Source of the DNA: Spirochaetota bacterium
Lineage (GTDB): Bacteria > Spirochaetota > Brachyspiria > Brachyspirales > JACRPF01
DNA: 36,814 nt
Reading direction: 5' to 3'
Assembly (NCBI GenBank): GCA_038043445.1
Contig: JBBTBY010000059.1
Coordinates: 1 to 36,814, forward strand
Shown here in pieces: positions 7,500 through 15,263 of this stretch (position 1 is its first letter; each line of letters begins with the position of its first letter). Both the position numbers and the translations under genes were made by a program. The notes beneath the pieces were generated by a model. That model ran no database searches, was not told the origin of the DNA, and worked only from the letters and a program-made list of their open reading frames with translations.

Positions 7500-8282
7500 T
7501 TATTTCCCACCGGTTCCGCCGGTGGTCTTGCCCTCAGGGGCGCCATCGCGCGAGCGTACCGAGTACTGTTCAGCACCGGCGCCGCCGAGTTCCTTGGCGA
7601 GCGTTTGTTCGAGGCTGTCGCCGTCATACTGCTCACGGAAGATATCGGTGACCGCTTTGAAATAATCGAGGAAGACGTGGAAGCGGTCCTTGCGTTCGTT
7701 CGGCGTGGACCAGAGACGGAAGCGGAGGAACTTAAGGCCTTTCACGCGGGGGACATACGGCTCGTCCTGCGGTATCGCCGTCGGGATGGTCACCGTGAGG
7801 TTGCGCCAGCCGACATAGTGGAGATTGCCCATCGGGAGCGCATGCACGTAGCCGATGTAGTCCTCGATATGCATTTCCATATTGTACATGAAGTTACCGC
7901 CCCACACCCACACGTCAAGCGATTTGACGCGGCCGGGGATGCGTTTCTGTACTTTCGGGGTGATGTCGAAATAGTTGTAACCGCGGCGGAACCATGAGAC
8001 CGTTACGCCGAGACTGTTCGTCGAGTCGTCCCCGAGAACGCCCATGCCGACAGGGCGTGTCGGGTAGAGCTTCATGTCCGGGAGGGTGAGCTCGGTGTTG
8101 TTCTCGTTGGTGATCTTGCCGTTGATGAGGAATTTGCTCCCCGTTATCGGCAGCCATTCGTCGGCCGTCTCAAAGTTGTACATGATCCGGCTCTCAACGT
8201 ACACCGGTTTTGTCACCTGCTGCGCCGTAAGCGCGGACGCGATGACGCACAGCGACAGAAGCGCTCGTACCGTGATCTTCAT
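7500..8282 (-). CDS. flaA: Second FlaA-family filament sheath protein
   Basis: The protein has 260 residues, starting MKITVRALLSLCVIASALTAQ (signal peptide) behind AAGGAG. Landmarks parallel the downstream copy: YNFETADEWLP, LGVTVSWFRRGYNYFDITP, IPGRVKSLDVWVWGGNFMYNM, EDYIGYVHALPMG, LHYVGWRNLTVTIP, KGLKFLRFRLW and FHVFLDYFKAVTD. The two copies share architecture but diverge strongly in sequence. This one has a longer N-terminal segment and a Gly/Thr-rich C-terminal tail (about 240-260). Spirochaetes often carry more than one FlaA, so distinct positions in the sheath are possible. It is transcribed first, from a promoter at the end of the SpsF-like gene. Confidence 0.88.
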   Translation of the reverse strand: MKITVRALLSLCVIASALTAQQVTKPVYVESRIMYNFETADEWLPITGSKFLINGKITNENNTELTLPDMKLYPTRPVGMGVLGDDSTNSLGVTVSWFRRGYNYFDITPKVQKRIPGRVKSLDVWVWGGNFMYNMEMHIEDYIGYVHALPMGNLHYVGWRNLTVTIPTAIPQDEPYVPRVKGLKFLRFRLWSTPNERKDRFHVFLDYFKAVTDIFREQYDGDSLEQTLAKELGGAGAEQYSVRSRDGAPEGKTTGGTGGK

Positions 8283-8358
8283 AACGTTGACTCCTTACTG
8301 AGATACGATAATTTCACGATCATTACTCACCGGCCGCTTGCGACGACCGTTGCGGGTA

Positions 8359-8387
8359 AGTCTAGCATAAAACGCGCATATTGTCAA
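8359..8387 (-). promoter_or_regulatory. Sigma-70-like promoter of the flaA-flaA operon
   Basis: On the minus strand TTGACA (8382-8387) lies 17 bases from TAGACT (8359-8364). The -10 overlaps the stop codon of the SpsF-like gene, giving a leader of about 70 bases before the first flaA. This suggests housekeeping sigma control of the sheath genes. Confidence 0.5.
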
Positions 8388-9102
8388 TGCGTTTGTAATA
8401 TCTGCGTTCGATGAGCGAGCGCTCGGTACGTTCGACATAGCGGATTATTCTGTCAACTCCGACCGATTCGCTGTCGGCCCCGAAATGCCTGAAGATGCGC
8501 GATACCGTTCGGTAATCGTTCTCGGTGTCGACGGTAAGGGAGAGGTCATCGCGGCAGAATCGCCTGGGCGCCCGGGGCTCCCGCACGGAATAGCGGTCGC
8601 GGTTGCGGTACATATGCTGGGTGATATGCTCGCGGGAGAAGGCGTCCTTCGCCTCTCGGTGTGCACGGGCGAGTGCGGGGAACGATATGACCTCGACACC
8701 GGTCCCCAGGGGAAGCCCGAGGTAATGCGACAGGTCGGGGTGATGACGACGATGATAGCGTACTATCATATCGATCGCTTCCGGGGATACCAGGGGGTTA
8801 TCGCCGGTGGCCCGCACTACGATGCCGGCATGCGCACGTTTCGCCGCACGATAATAACGCCCGAGAACGTCGGTTTCGCTCCCTATAAAGAAGGAAATGC
8901 CCATCCGTTCGATGACATCACGCACATGGGGGTAGGTGGCGCGTGTTGTGGCGAGGACGATCTCGTCCACCTCTTTTGAACGCTTGAGGCGGCGTATGAG
9001 CATTTCGATGAGCGGGCGGCGGTTTATCGGCAGGAGCATCTTCCGCGGCAGACGCCGGGAATTGATACGCGCTGCGAGCACTACGACCGTTCTATCACGC
9101 AT
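8362..9102 (-). CDS. SpsF-type cytidylyltransferase-like glycosyltransferase
   Basis: The protein has 246 residues. It begins VVVLAARINSRRLPRKMLLPI, the nucleotide-binding signature of the SpsF / CMP-KDO-synthetase-like family (PF02348), followed by RPLIEMLIRRLKRSKEVDEIVLAT, FFIGSETDVLGRYYRAA and VVRATGDNPLVSPEAID. The later block LSLTVDTENDYRTV is also typical. Members activate acidic sugars with CTP or act in surface-polysaccharide synthesis. Its position between an envelope-protein gene (18 bases upstream) and the flaA genes makes a role in surface or flagellar glycan synthesis possible, but the substrate cannot be read from sequence. The Shine-Dalgarno is weak. Confidence 0.75.
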   Translation of the reverse strand: MRDRTVVVLAARINSRRLPRKMLLPINRRPLIEMLIRRLKRSKEVDEIVLATTRATYPHVRDVIERMGISFFIGSETDVLGRYYRAAKRAHAGIVVRATGDNPLVSPEAIDMIVRYHRRHHPDLSHYLGLPLGTGVEVISFPALARAHREAKDAFSREHITQHMYRNRDRYSVREPRAPRRFCRDDLSLTVDTENDYRTVSRIFRHFGADSESVGVDRIIRYVERTERSLIERRYYKRIDNMRVLC

Positions 9103-9120
9103 CGAGGGTATATCCCGTTC

Positions 9121-9861
9121 TCAGTAGAATATATTGTAGTAATTGAGCTTGATCATACGATTGAAGAAGTGTGCACCGTTCCGATAGGTATACTGCACAT
9201 CGACCTCTATTTCGAACATTTCGGTGAAATGCATGCCGAGCGACCCGTTGAATATCGGGGGTTCTTCCTGTCGGAACGTGATGTTCTCCGCCTCGATCTT
9301 TACCTCGAATTCCTTGCCGATACGCGTGCTGAACCCTGCGAAACCGCTTACGAAATTCTGCTGCCGGTATGCTTCCGGGAGCAATGGATAGCGGATGCCG
9401 AGCGTGAAGAACTGGAATATATCGGGGACGATGAAGGCGAACCCCTTGCGGACGACGGCATACGCGCCCTGTACCGGCTCGCCGAGACGCTGGCCCAGGC
9501 TCGAATACGCCTGCGGGCCGAAGCCGAGCGAGATGTGGAACGCATCCGCCGGACCGCCCATGAGCCGAAGGCGGGCTATCACCATGGGGATATGCCATAC
9601 GGCCGAATTGGGGCTTATGGCATAATCGACGGTCTCAGATACCCCGAGCGTGATGTTCTCGGTGATGCCGATGAGGGTGCGCACATAGATACCGCCGCTG
9701 TCATACACGAAGAAGCCCACGTTGTAGAAACCCCGGTCGAGCGTGTAGGCGCTCGGCGTATCGATGAGGTCCACCGGTTCCACAGAATTGAGCCGCATCG
9801 CCGCGATGATGGCGATGGTGATGAGGAGAATCAGGAATTGCCGTTCTTTTTTGGTAATCAT
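9121..9861 (-). CDS. Predicted envelope beta-barrel-like protein
   Basis: The protein has 246 residues, with start MITKKERQ behind AAGGA. A hydrophobic N-terminal helix (FLILLITIAIIAAM) serves as signal or anchor. The rest alternates short amphipathic beta strands rich in Gly and aromatics: SAYTLDRGFYNVGFFVYDSG, YVRTLIGITENITLGVSET, FHISLGFGPQAYSS, FVSGFAGFSTRIG, FEIEVDVQYTYRNG. The end, KLNYYNIFY, is aromatic, as in outer-membrane barrels. I recall related uncharacterised proteins with the TLxRGxYxxGFxxYDxGG opening in other bacteria but no assigned function. It is the first gene of a likely two-gene unit with the SpsF-like gene. Confidence 0.65.
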   Translation of the reverse strand: MITKKERQFLILLITIAIIAAMRLNSVEPVDLIDTPSAYTLDRGFYNVGFFVYDSGGIYVRTLIGITENITLGVSETVDYAISPNSAVWHIPMVIARLRLMGGPADAFHISLGFGPQAYSSLGQRLGEPVQGAYAVVRKGFAFIVPDIFQFFTLGIRYPLLPEAYRQQNFVSGFAGFSTRIGKEFEVKIEAENITFRQEEPPIFNGSLGMHFTEMFEIEVDVQYTYRNGAHFFNRMIKLNYYNIFY

Positions 9862-10048
9862 AATTCTGGTCCTTAGTCCGATTGTCGACCGTCCGCTGCT
9901 TTCCTTAAGACAAAAAAAATCAGCACGCCCCCCTCATTTTTATGGAAGTGCATGCCGATAATGTGAGTGTACGTGCCGCGAACGCTTCTGATAAGATGTG
10001 GCGTCTGATCAAGCGTAGGCGATACGTGGTTGTGCATCAAGCATCCCA

Positions 10049-10087
10049 CTGGCGCCCTTTATTGGGCGTCAGCGTGCGCTCGCGCAC
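10049..10087. other. Tandem hairpins upstream of flaB
   Basis: The first stem pairs 10049-10057 with 10064-10072 (9 bp, one G-T wobble, 6-base loop). The second pairs 10074-10078 with 10083-10087 (5 bp, CTCG loop). The second is not followed by an uninterrupted T-run, so this is not a convincing terminator. It could be an mRNA structure or a protein-binding site. Confidence 0.4.
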
Positions 10088-10204
10088 GGTGCGTTTTGTA
10101 CACGCTCTTTGAAAAGTCCGATAAAGGGTTTCTCACGACACCTTCATCGTAATCTGGCAGTTACAATATCGGTGTTGTGCGAATTTCCTTGAATACATTT
10201 TGAA

Positions 10205-10246
10205 CATAAGGACAAGGATGTCCTTATGATATAAAATTCAAGGAGG
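10205..10246 (+). promoter_or_regulatory. Probable dual CsrA-binding site in the flaB leader
   Basis: A perfect 10-bp stem (10205-10214 with 10219-10228) presents AGGA in a four-base loop. The loop and flanks, GGACAAGGATGT, match the CsrA consensus RUACARGGAUGU at 11 of 12 positions, including the paired ACA/UGU. A second AAGGA lies within the Shine-Dalgarno AAGGAGG (10240-10246), five bases before the flaB ATG. CsrA represses flagellin translation in Bacillus (hag) and Borrelia (flaB) through an upstream hairpin site plus a site over the Shine-Dalgarno, and this leader has the same layout. Confidence 0.65.
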
Positions 10247-10251
10247 ATCGT

Positions 10252-11112
10252 ATGATCATCAATCACAACATGAACGCGATCAATTCGAACCGCGTCCTCA
10301 AGTTCAAGCACTGGGACGTGAACAAAAGTGCGAACGCACTTTCGTCCGGTATGCGAATTAATCGCGCGGGTGATGACGCGTCGGGTCTTGCGGTGAGCGA
10401 AAAGCTCCGCTCGCAGATCCGCGGGCTCAATCAGGCTGTACGGAATACCGAGGACGGTATCTCGTTCATCCAGACGGCCGAAGGATACCTGCAGGAGTCG
10501 CAAGACGTATTGCAGCGCATCCGGGAACTCGCTATCCAGGGCTCCAACGGTATCTATACCGCTGAGGACCGGATGCAGATCCAGGTCGAAGTATCGCAGC
10601 TCGTCGACGAGATCGACCGCGTTGCTTCCCATGCACAGTTCAACGGTCTCAAAATGCTCACTGGCCGGTTCGCGAACCCGCTGCAGGGCGGTACGGCAAC
10701 AGCGTCGATGTGGTTCCACGTCGGCGCGAACATGGACGAGCGCAAACGCGTGTTCATCGGTACGATGACCGCGCGCGGCCTCGGCGTCATGTTCGCCAAC
10801 ACGAACTCGACCGTTTCCGTGAGCTCGCCCGAGAAAGCCAACCAGGCCATCGGTGTCGTGGATCAAGCGCTGACGAAGATCTCGAAACAGCGCGCTGATC
10901 TCGGCGCTTATCAGAACCGCCTCGAATACACCGCGAAGGGTGTGTCGGTCGCGGCTGAGAACATGCAGGCTTCCGAATCCCGCATCCGTGACGCGGATAT
11001 GGCATCCTACATGGTCGACTTTGCCAAGGATCAGATCCTTGTCCAAAGCGGCACGGCTATGCTCGCTCAGGCGAATCAGACCGGTCAAACGGTGCTTCAG
11101 CTGCTTCGCTAG
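10252..11112 (+). CDS. flaB: Flagellin FlaB, core filament protein
   Basis: The protein has 286 residues, typical for spirochaete FlaB. The conserved flagellin N-domain ([56 protein letters not shown]) and C-domain ([52 protein letters not shown]) flank a short middle with no large variable domain. There is no signal peptide, as expected for export through the flagellar type III system. It is the periplasmic-flagellum core on which FlaA forms a sheath. It has a strong Shine-Dalgarno (AAGGAGG) and is monocistronic, with a terminator 30 bases after the stop. Translation is probably CsrA-controlled. Confidence 0.96.
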   Translation: MIINHNMNAINSNRVLKFKHWDVNKSANALSSGMRINRAGDDASGLAVSEKLRSQIRGLNQAVRNTEDGISFIQTAEGYLQESQDVLQRIRELAIQGSNGIYTAEDRMQIQVEVSQLVDEIDRVASHAQFNGLKMLTGRFANPLQGGTATASMWFHVGANMDERKRVFIGTMTARGLGVMFANTNSTVSVSSPEKANQAIGVVDQALTKISKQRADLGAYQNRLEYTAKGVSVAAENMQASESRIRDADMASYMVDFAKDQILVQSGTAMLAQANQTGQTVLQLLR

Positions 11113-11142
11113 TTGTACGAATCAGAAGATCCGACAAAAAAA

Positions 11143-11169
11143 GGACGGCGGTAACGCCGTCCTTTTTTT
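11143..11169. terminator. Bidirectional terminator between flaB and hypD
   Basis: A perfect 8-bp stem GGACGGCG/CGCCGTCC (11143-11150 with 11155-11162) has a GTAA loop. It is flanked by an A-run (11136-11142) on the left and seven T (11163-11169) on the right, so it works as a terminator for flaB on the plus strand and for hypD on the minus strand. Confidence 0.88.
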
Positions 11170-11191
11170 GTAAGCGGTGACCATACCCCGG

Positions 11192-12277
11192 TCACCGCTT
11201 ACCGTAGCGGAAAAAGATATTGCATGACCCTTCCGGGCTTACCATGCATGCGCCCTCGGGATGTTCCGGCGTGCATGCTTTTGCGTAGAGCGGGCAGTCG
11301 GACGGGACCTTTTTCGCGCGCAGCACATCGGCGCAGACGCAGGCAGGATTCTCCCGCGATGCCGTCGACACCGGCCCAAAACGCTTTTCTGCATCGAATC
11401 GTTCGTATTCCTGACGTATCCCGAGCGCGCTCTCTGGGAGCGTGCCGAGCCCGCGCCATTCGCCGTCGATGGGTGCGAATATTTTCTGTATCATCGCCTG
11501 TGCGGTGCGATTTCCTTCGCGGGTAACGGCGCGCGTATACTCTATTTCGACCGCGGCTTCACCGCGTTGTGCCTGGCGCACTATCATGAGGATAGAGCGG
11601 AGCATGTCGGCGGGTTCAAATCCGGATACGACGCAGATCTTTTTGTGTTCGCGTGCGACAGGTTCGTATATCTGCGCTCCCGTGATGACCGACACATGTC
11701 CGGGGCAGATGAAAGCATCGATGGGTATATCGCCGTCAGCGACGAGGGCGGCCATTGCCGGGGGCATGACGCGATGCGAGGGAAGTACGACGAGGTTGTC
11801 GATCTTTTTTTCGGCCGCTTCATCGATGAGCGCGGCGGTGAGCGGCGTCGTCGTCTCAAAGCCGATGGCGAGGAAGAGCACGGTGCGTTCGGGGTTCTCC
11901 TTTGCGATGACGAGCGCCTCCGCCGGCGAGTAGGAGACGCGTACATCGGCGCCCAGTTCCCGTTCGCGCATGAGCGTACTGACACTGCCCGGGAGCCGGA
12001 TGAGGTCGCCGAACGTTACGGTGATGACGCCGGGCCTTTGAGCATATTCGACAGCGCTGTCGATATACCGTATCGGTGTAACGCATACCGGACAGCCGGG
12101 GCCGGATACGAGCGTGATCGTCGGAGGGAGAATGTCCGCAAGGGCATAGCGTATTATCGTGTTCGTATGACCGCCGCATATCTCCATGATGGAGAGCGGC
12201 CGTTTCGATCCGGTGCGTATGGCGTCCGCAAGCGGGCGAATGATGGCACTCGTGCGGAACTCATCGATGTATCTCAT
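11192..12277 (-). CDS. hypD: [NiFe]-hydrogenase maturation protein HypD
   Basis: The protein has 361 residues, full length for HypD, the iron-sulfur scaffold on which the Fe(CN)2CO group is assembled with HypC. All usual blocks are present: IMEICGGHTNTI (about 30-41), SGPGCPVCVTP, GFETTTP, SHRVMPPAM, FICPGHVSVITG, VSGFEPADML and EGNRTAQ. The C-terminal cysteines that hold the cluster are also present (PACVCADVL, DCPLYAKACTPEHP, ACMVSPEGSC). No hypC, hypE, hypF or hydrogenase gene is in the window. It lies 20 bases behind tdh on the same strand and probably shares its transcript. The Shine-Dalgarno is weak. Confidence 0.93.
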   Translation of the reverse strand: MRYIDEFRTSAIIRPLADAIRTGSKRPLSIMEICGGHTNTIIRYALADILPPTITLVSGPGCPVCVTPIRYIDSAVEYAQRPGVITVTFGDLIRLPGSVSTLMRERELGADVRVSYSPAEALVIAKENPERTVLFLAIGFETTTPLTAALIDEAAEKKIDNLVVLPSHRVMPPAMAALVADGDIPIDAFICPGHVSVITGAQIYEPVAREHKKICVVSGFEPADMLRSILMIVRQAQRGEAAVEIEYTRAVTREGNRTAQAMIQKIFAPIDGEWRGLGTLPESALGIRQEYERFDAEKRFGPVSTASRENPACVCADVLRAKKVPSDCPLYAKACTPEHPEGACMVSPEGSCNIFFRYGKR

Positions 12278-12297
12278 GCATCAACTATATCGTTCCC

Positions 12298-13329
12298 TCA
12301 CGATATCGTCAATACTACCTTCCCGCATGCGCCGCTTTCCATCGCAGCGAACCCTTTCTCGAATTCATCGAAGGGATACCGATGCGTTATGACAGGCGAT
12401 ATATCGAGCCCGCTTAAGAGCATCTGTTCCATCTGATACCATGTCTCGAACATCTCGCGGCCGTATATCCCTTTCAGGAAAAGCCCCTTGAAGATGATCT
12501 TGTCCCAGGGTACCGTTGTCGTCTCGGGGAGTATGCCGAGGAGCGCTATCTTCCCGCCGTTGTACATATTCGCTATCATGTCATTGAACGCCGCGGGCGA
12601 CCCCGACATTTCAAGGCCGACGTCGAATCCTTTCGTTATACCGATCTCCTTCATGACATCGGTAAGTTTTGACGACCGCGGATCGACGGCCATGGTCGCG
12701 CCCATTTCTTCGGCAAGTTTCAGTCGATACTCGTTCACATCGGTCACGACGATGTTCCGCGCACCGGCGAATTTACAGACAGCGACCGCCATGCATCCGA
12801 TGAGCCCTGCTCCGGTAATGAGCACGTCTTCCGCGAGCACGGGGAATGAAAGCGCGGTATGTGTCGCGTTGCCGAACGGGTCCATGACGGCGACGATATC
12901 GTCAGCGATGTATTCGCTTATGCGGAGCACATTCCCTGCCGGCACCGCGATGTATTCGGCGAAGCAGCCGTCGCGATGCACGCCCACGCCGATGGTATTC
13001 TCGCAGATATGCTGTTTTCCGCGCCAGCAGTTGCGGCAATGCCCGCAGGCGATATGCCCTTCGGCGGTCACGCGCTCCCCGATACGGAAATTCTTCACGC
13101 CCTCGCCGAGCGCGGCTATTGTCCCGACATATTCGTGGCCGACTGTCATCGGCGTGCGTATCGTCTTCTGTGCCCACGCATCCCATTGATAGATGTGATG
13201 ATCGGTGCCGCAGATAGCGGCCTTCTTCACCTTGATGAGCACATCATTCACGCCGACGGCGGGAACGGGGACCTCTTCGAGCCAGAGACCGCGTTGCGGC
13301 TTCGATTTCACGAGCGCTTTCATCTTCAT
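12298..13329 (-). CDS. tdh: L-threonine 3-dehydrogenase
   Basis: The protein has 343 residues. It oxidises L-threonine to 2-amino-3-ketobutyrate with NAD+. Sequence along the whole length parallels the E. coli enzyme: [20 protein letters not shown] (catalytic zinc Cys), [26 protein letters not shown] (structural zinc cysteines), [40 protein letters not shown] (NAD site), [20 protein letters not shown] and [13 protein letters not shown]. Two ATGs (13329, 13323) are possible; GAGAGG upstream favours the first. Divergent from the XRE-cupin regulator and kbl, with which it forms the threonine-to-glycine pathway; hypD follows downstream. Confidence 0.95.
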   Translation of the reverse strand: MKMKALVKSKPQRGLWLEEVPVPAVGVNDVLIKVKKAAICGTDHHIYQWDAWAQKTIRTPMTVGHEYVGTIAALGEGVKNFRIGERVTAEGHIACGHCRNCWRGKQHICENTIGVGVHRDGCFAEYIAVPAGNVLRISEYIADDIVAVMDPFGNATHTALSFPVLAEDVLITGAGLIGCMAVAVCKFAGARNIVVTDVNEYRLKLAEEMGATMAVDPRSSKLTDVMKEIGITKGFDVGLEMSGSPAAFNDMIANMYNGGKIALLGILPETTTVPWDKIIFKGLFLKGIYGREMFETWYQMEQMLLSGLDISPVITHRYPFDEFEKGFAAMESGACGKVVLTIS

Positions 13330-13362
13330 GCATGCCTCTCATGGGTGGTGACAGTGTGACAC

Positions 13363-13396
13363 TTGACAAAGAATGGCTTGTTCATTATATTGAACA
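13363..13396 (+). promoter_or_regulatory. Divergent tdh / regulator promoter with palindromic operator
   Basis: On the plus strand TTGACA (13363-13368), 17 bases, then TATATT (13386-13391) makes a near-consensus promoter for the regulator-kbl operon. On the minus strand a perfect TATAAT (13384-13389) could serve tdh, although its -35 is poor. A perfect inverted repeat TGTTCA-N6-TGAACA (13379-13396) covers both -10 elements. This is the natural place for the XRE-cupin protein to bind and repress both directions. Confidence 0.6.
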
Positions 13397-13453
13397 GCAT
13401 GTATAGTATAATGCACGCGGATGTTTTCGTCAAATACGTACAGGCGGTGCGCA

Positions 13454-14011
13454 ATGGGCGGTAAAGTCCCCGATATCGGAAGGAACATCGCGGCCATACG
13501 GAGCACGAAGAACCTTTCGCTTGACGACCTTTCGAAAAGAAGCGGCGTATCGAAATCGATGTTAAGCCAGATCGAGCAGAACAAGGTCAATCCCACCGTG
13601 GCCACTGTCTGGAAGATAGCACGGGCCATAAACGTATCCATCGAAAAGCTCATCGATGAGGGCGGGGAAAAGGTATTCGAGATAGTCACGAAGCGAGAGG
13701 CTGCCGAGATGTTCTCATCGGACAGGTCATGCCGCATAACGATACTCTCGCCGGTACATTACATCGATAAGACCGAGCTCTATTCCCTTGCGTTCAAGCC
13801 GAGAGGTAAACTTATCTCCGAACCGCATTTCCCCGGCACCGAGGAGATATTCAGCGCCATTGATGGATCGTTCATTGTGCGTACGCGCGAGACGACAGCG
13901 GAGGTCGCCGCGGGCGATACGGTACGCTATAAAGCCGACAGCCGTCATGAAATAATCAGCAAGAGCGCAAAACCATCGCGGGGGATATTGCTCGTGATGT
14001 TCCATGCGTAG
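13454..14011 (+). CDS. XRE-family regulator with cupin sensor domain
   Basis: The protein has 185 residues from MGGKVPDIG; an upstream ATG at 13421 would add 11 residues without a better ribosome-binding site. Residues of about 5-65 form a Cro/CI-type HTH (IGRNIAAIRSTKNLSLDDLSKRSGVSKSMLSQIEQNKVNPTV split over two helices, then WKIARAINVSIEKLI). Residues of about 105-180 form a small cupin barrel (SLAFKPRGKLISEPHFPGTEE, DGSFIVRT, AGDTVRYKADSRHEI). This architecture is common in regulators of amino-acid and amine catabolism. Its place between tdh and kbl suggests that it senses threonine or a pathway intermediate. The palindrome in its own promoter suggests autoregulation. Confidence 0.85.
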   Translation: MGGKVPDIGRNIAAIRSTKNLSLDDLSKRSGVSKSMLSQIEQNKVNPTVATVWKIARAINVSIEKLIDEGGEKVFEIVTKREAAEMFSSDRSCRITILSPVHYIDKTELYSLAFKPRGKLISEPHFPGTEEIFSAIDGSFIVRTRETTAEVAAGDTVRYKADSRHEIISKSAKPSRGILLVMFHA

Positions 14012-14023
14012 AACCATAGATAA

Positions 14024-14063
14024 CAAGGGTCTGTTGGTGAGCTTGTCGAACCATGACCCCTTG
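14024..14063. repeat. Imperfect palindrome, REP-like, between regulator and kbl
   Basis: Nested arms CAAGGGTC (14024-14031) with GACC(C)CTTG (14055-14063) and TGGT (14035-14038) with ACCA (14050-14053) enclose GAGCTTGTCGA. The core TGGTGAGCTTGTCGAACCA resembles dispersed palindromic repeats I have seen in unrelated bacterial genomes. It lies between cotranscribed genes, so it would form a hairpin in the mRNA. Confidence 0.45.
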
Positions 14064-14086
14064 TGCAGGAAGAGACAGGAAATAGT

Positions 14087-15253
14087 ATGAACGCACACGA
14101 CATTTTCTCCGCAACCGTGAACGACATCCGGAAGAACGGTCTTTTCAAGAACGAGCGCATTATCGTAAGCCGCCAGGGACGGACGATACGACTTGCCGAC
14201 GGCCGCGAGATGCTCAATTTCTGCGCGAACAATTATCTCGGCCTCGGCGGGAGCGACATGATCGCCGGTTTTGCCGCGGAGGGTTTGTCGCGCTATGGCT
14301 ACGGGATGAATTCCGTGCGTTTCATCTGCGGTACGCAGGACATTCACCGCGAACTTGAAGGACGTATCGCCGCGTTCTCAGGCTGCGAGGATGCAGTCCT
14401 CTACTCATCCGCATTCGATGCGAACGGAGGCCTCTTCGAGACGCTTCTCACTGCGGAAGACGCGGTGATAAGCGACGAGCTCAATCATGCGAGCATCATC
14501 GACGGGGTACGGCTCTGTAAAGCGGAGCGGAAAATATTCAAACACAGCGACCTGAGCGACCTTGATGCAGTACTGTCATCAGTGAAGGATAAGCGGATAA
14601 AGCTCATCGCTACCGACGGCGTGTTCAGCATGGACGGGCACATCGCCGATCTTGCCGGTATACGAAAAGTCGCCGACCGGCACGGCGCACTCCTCATGAT
14701 CGATGATTCGCATGCTGCGGGCGTTATCGGTATGCGCGGACGCGGAACACCGGAGCATTGCGGCGTGTTCGGCAGTGCCGATGTCATTACCGGTACCTTC
14801 GGTAAAGCGCTCGGCGGCGCCAGCGGCGGGTATACAGCGACGACGAAGACGATAGCCGATCTTCTGCGCAACCGCTCGCGGCCGTATCTTTTTTCCAACT
14901 CGCTTGCACCGCTCATCGCCTACGCCGAAAATGAAGTCCTAAAGCATCTGGAGAAGGATGATTCCGCAGTACGGACAGTGCAGGAAAATGCTCGGTATTT
15001 CCGCAGCGCACTCACTCGCGCGGGCATATCGATACTCCCCGGCGATCATCCCATAGTCCCGATAATGTTCGCCGATGAGACGCGTGCGCTTCTAACCGCC
15101 GAACGTATGCTTGCGGACGGCATCTATGTCATCGGCTTCTGCTATCCGGTGGTGCCGAAGGGCAAGGCGCGGATACGCGTACAGATAAGCGCGCTGCATA
15201 CGAAAGAGGATATGGACCGATGCGTGGCGGCATTTCAGCGCTCGATGGCCTGA
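14087..15253 (+). CDS. kbl: Glycine C-acetyltransferase (2-amino-3-ketobutyrate CoA ligase)
   Basis: The protein has 388 residues, starting MNAHDIFSATVNDI behind AGGAAA; an upstream GTG is discounted. It is a PLP enzyme of the alpha-oxoamine synthase family that splits 2-amino-3-ketobutyrate with CoA to glycine and acetyl-CoA. Match to Kbl is strong throughout: MLNFCANNYLGLGG, NSVRFICGTQDIHRELE, DAVLYSSAFDANGGLFETLL, SDELNHASIIDGVRLCKAER, DGVFSMDGHIADL, MIDDSHAAGVIG, and TGTFGKALGGASGGY with the PLP lysine at K240. It lies downstream of the XRE-cupin gene on the same strand and completes the Tdh pathway. Confidence 0.95.
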   Translation: MNAHDIFSATVNDIRKNGLFKNERIIVSRQGRTIRLADGREMLNFCANNYLGLGGSDMIAGFAAEGLSRYGYGMNSVRFICGTQDIHRELEGRIAAFSGCEDAVLYSSAFDANGGLFETLLTAEDAVISDELNHASIIDGVRLCKAERKIFKHSDLSDLDAVLSSVKDKRIKLIATDGVFSMDGHIADLAGIRKVADRHGALLMIDDSHAAGVIGMRGRGTPEHCGVFGSADVITGTFGKALGGASGGYTATTKTIADLLRNRSRPYLFSNSLAPLIAYAENEVLKHLEKDDSAVRTVQENARYFRSALTRAGISILPGDHPIVPIMFADETRALLTAERMLADGIYVIGFCYPVVPKGKARIRVQISALHTKEDMDRCVAAFQRSMA

Positions 15254-15263
15254 GCAGGACGCA

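Larger units (their letters stand above)
9862..10251. other. 390-bp non-coding region upstream of flaB
   Basis: This region separates the divergent envelope-protein gene and flaB. No ORF here looks coding. It holds an exact GCCGATAA (9954-9961), the -10 element of sigma-28 promoters, but no matching TAAA-type -35 at the expected distance. A near match, TCCGATAA, occurs at about 10117-10124, also without a good -35. Two adjacent hairpins (10049-10087) and the CsrA-type leader hairpin (10205-10228) follow. The true flaB start of transcription is not clear from sequence. Confidence 0.5.

Noticed and set aside
6951-7997. 348-codon open frame antisense to both flaA genes
   Set aside because: It lies opposite two genes with signal peptides, ribosome-binding sites and recognisable FlaA motifs, and its translation has no recognisable domain. 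Long antisense frames are expected at this base composition.
9954-9961. Exact GCCGATAA as a sigma-28 promoter for flaB
   Set aside because: No TAAA-type -35 at the required distance and it is almost 300 bases from flaB. It is kept only as a note in the intergenic entry.
11261-12436. 391-codon open frame antisense to hypD
   Set aside because: HypD is unmistakable on the other strand. The antisense product is rich in Arg, Cys and His without fold-like pattern.
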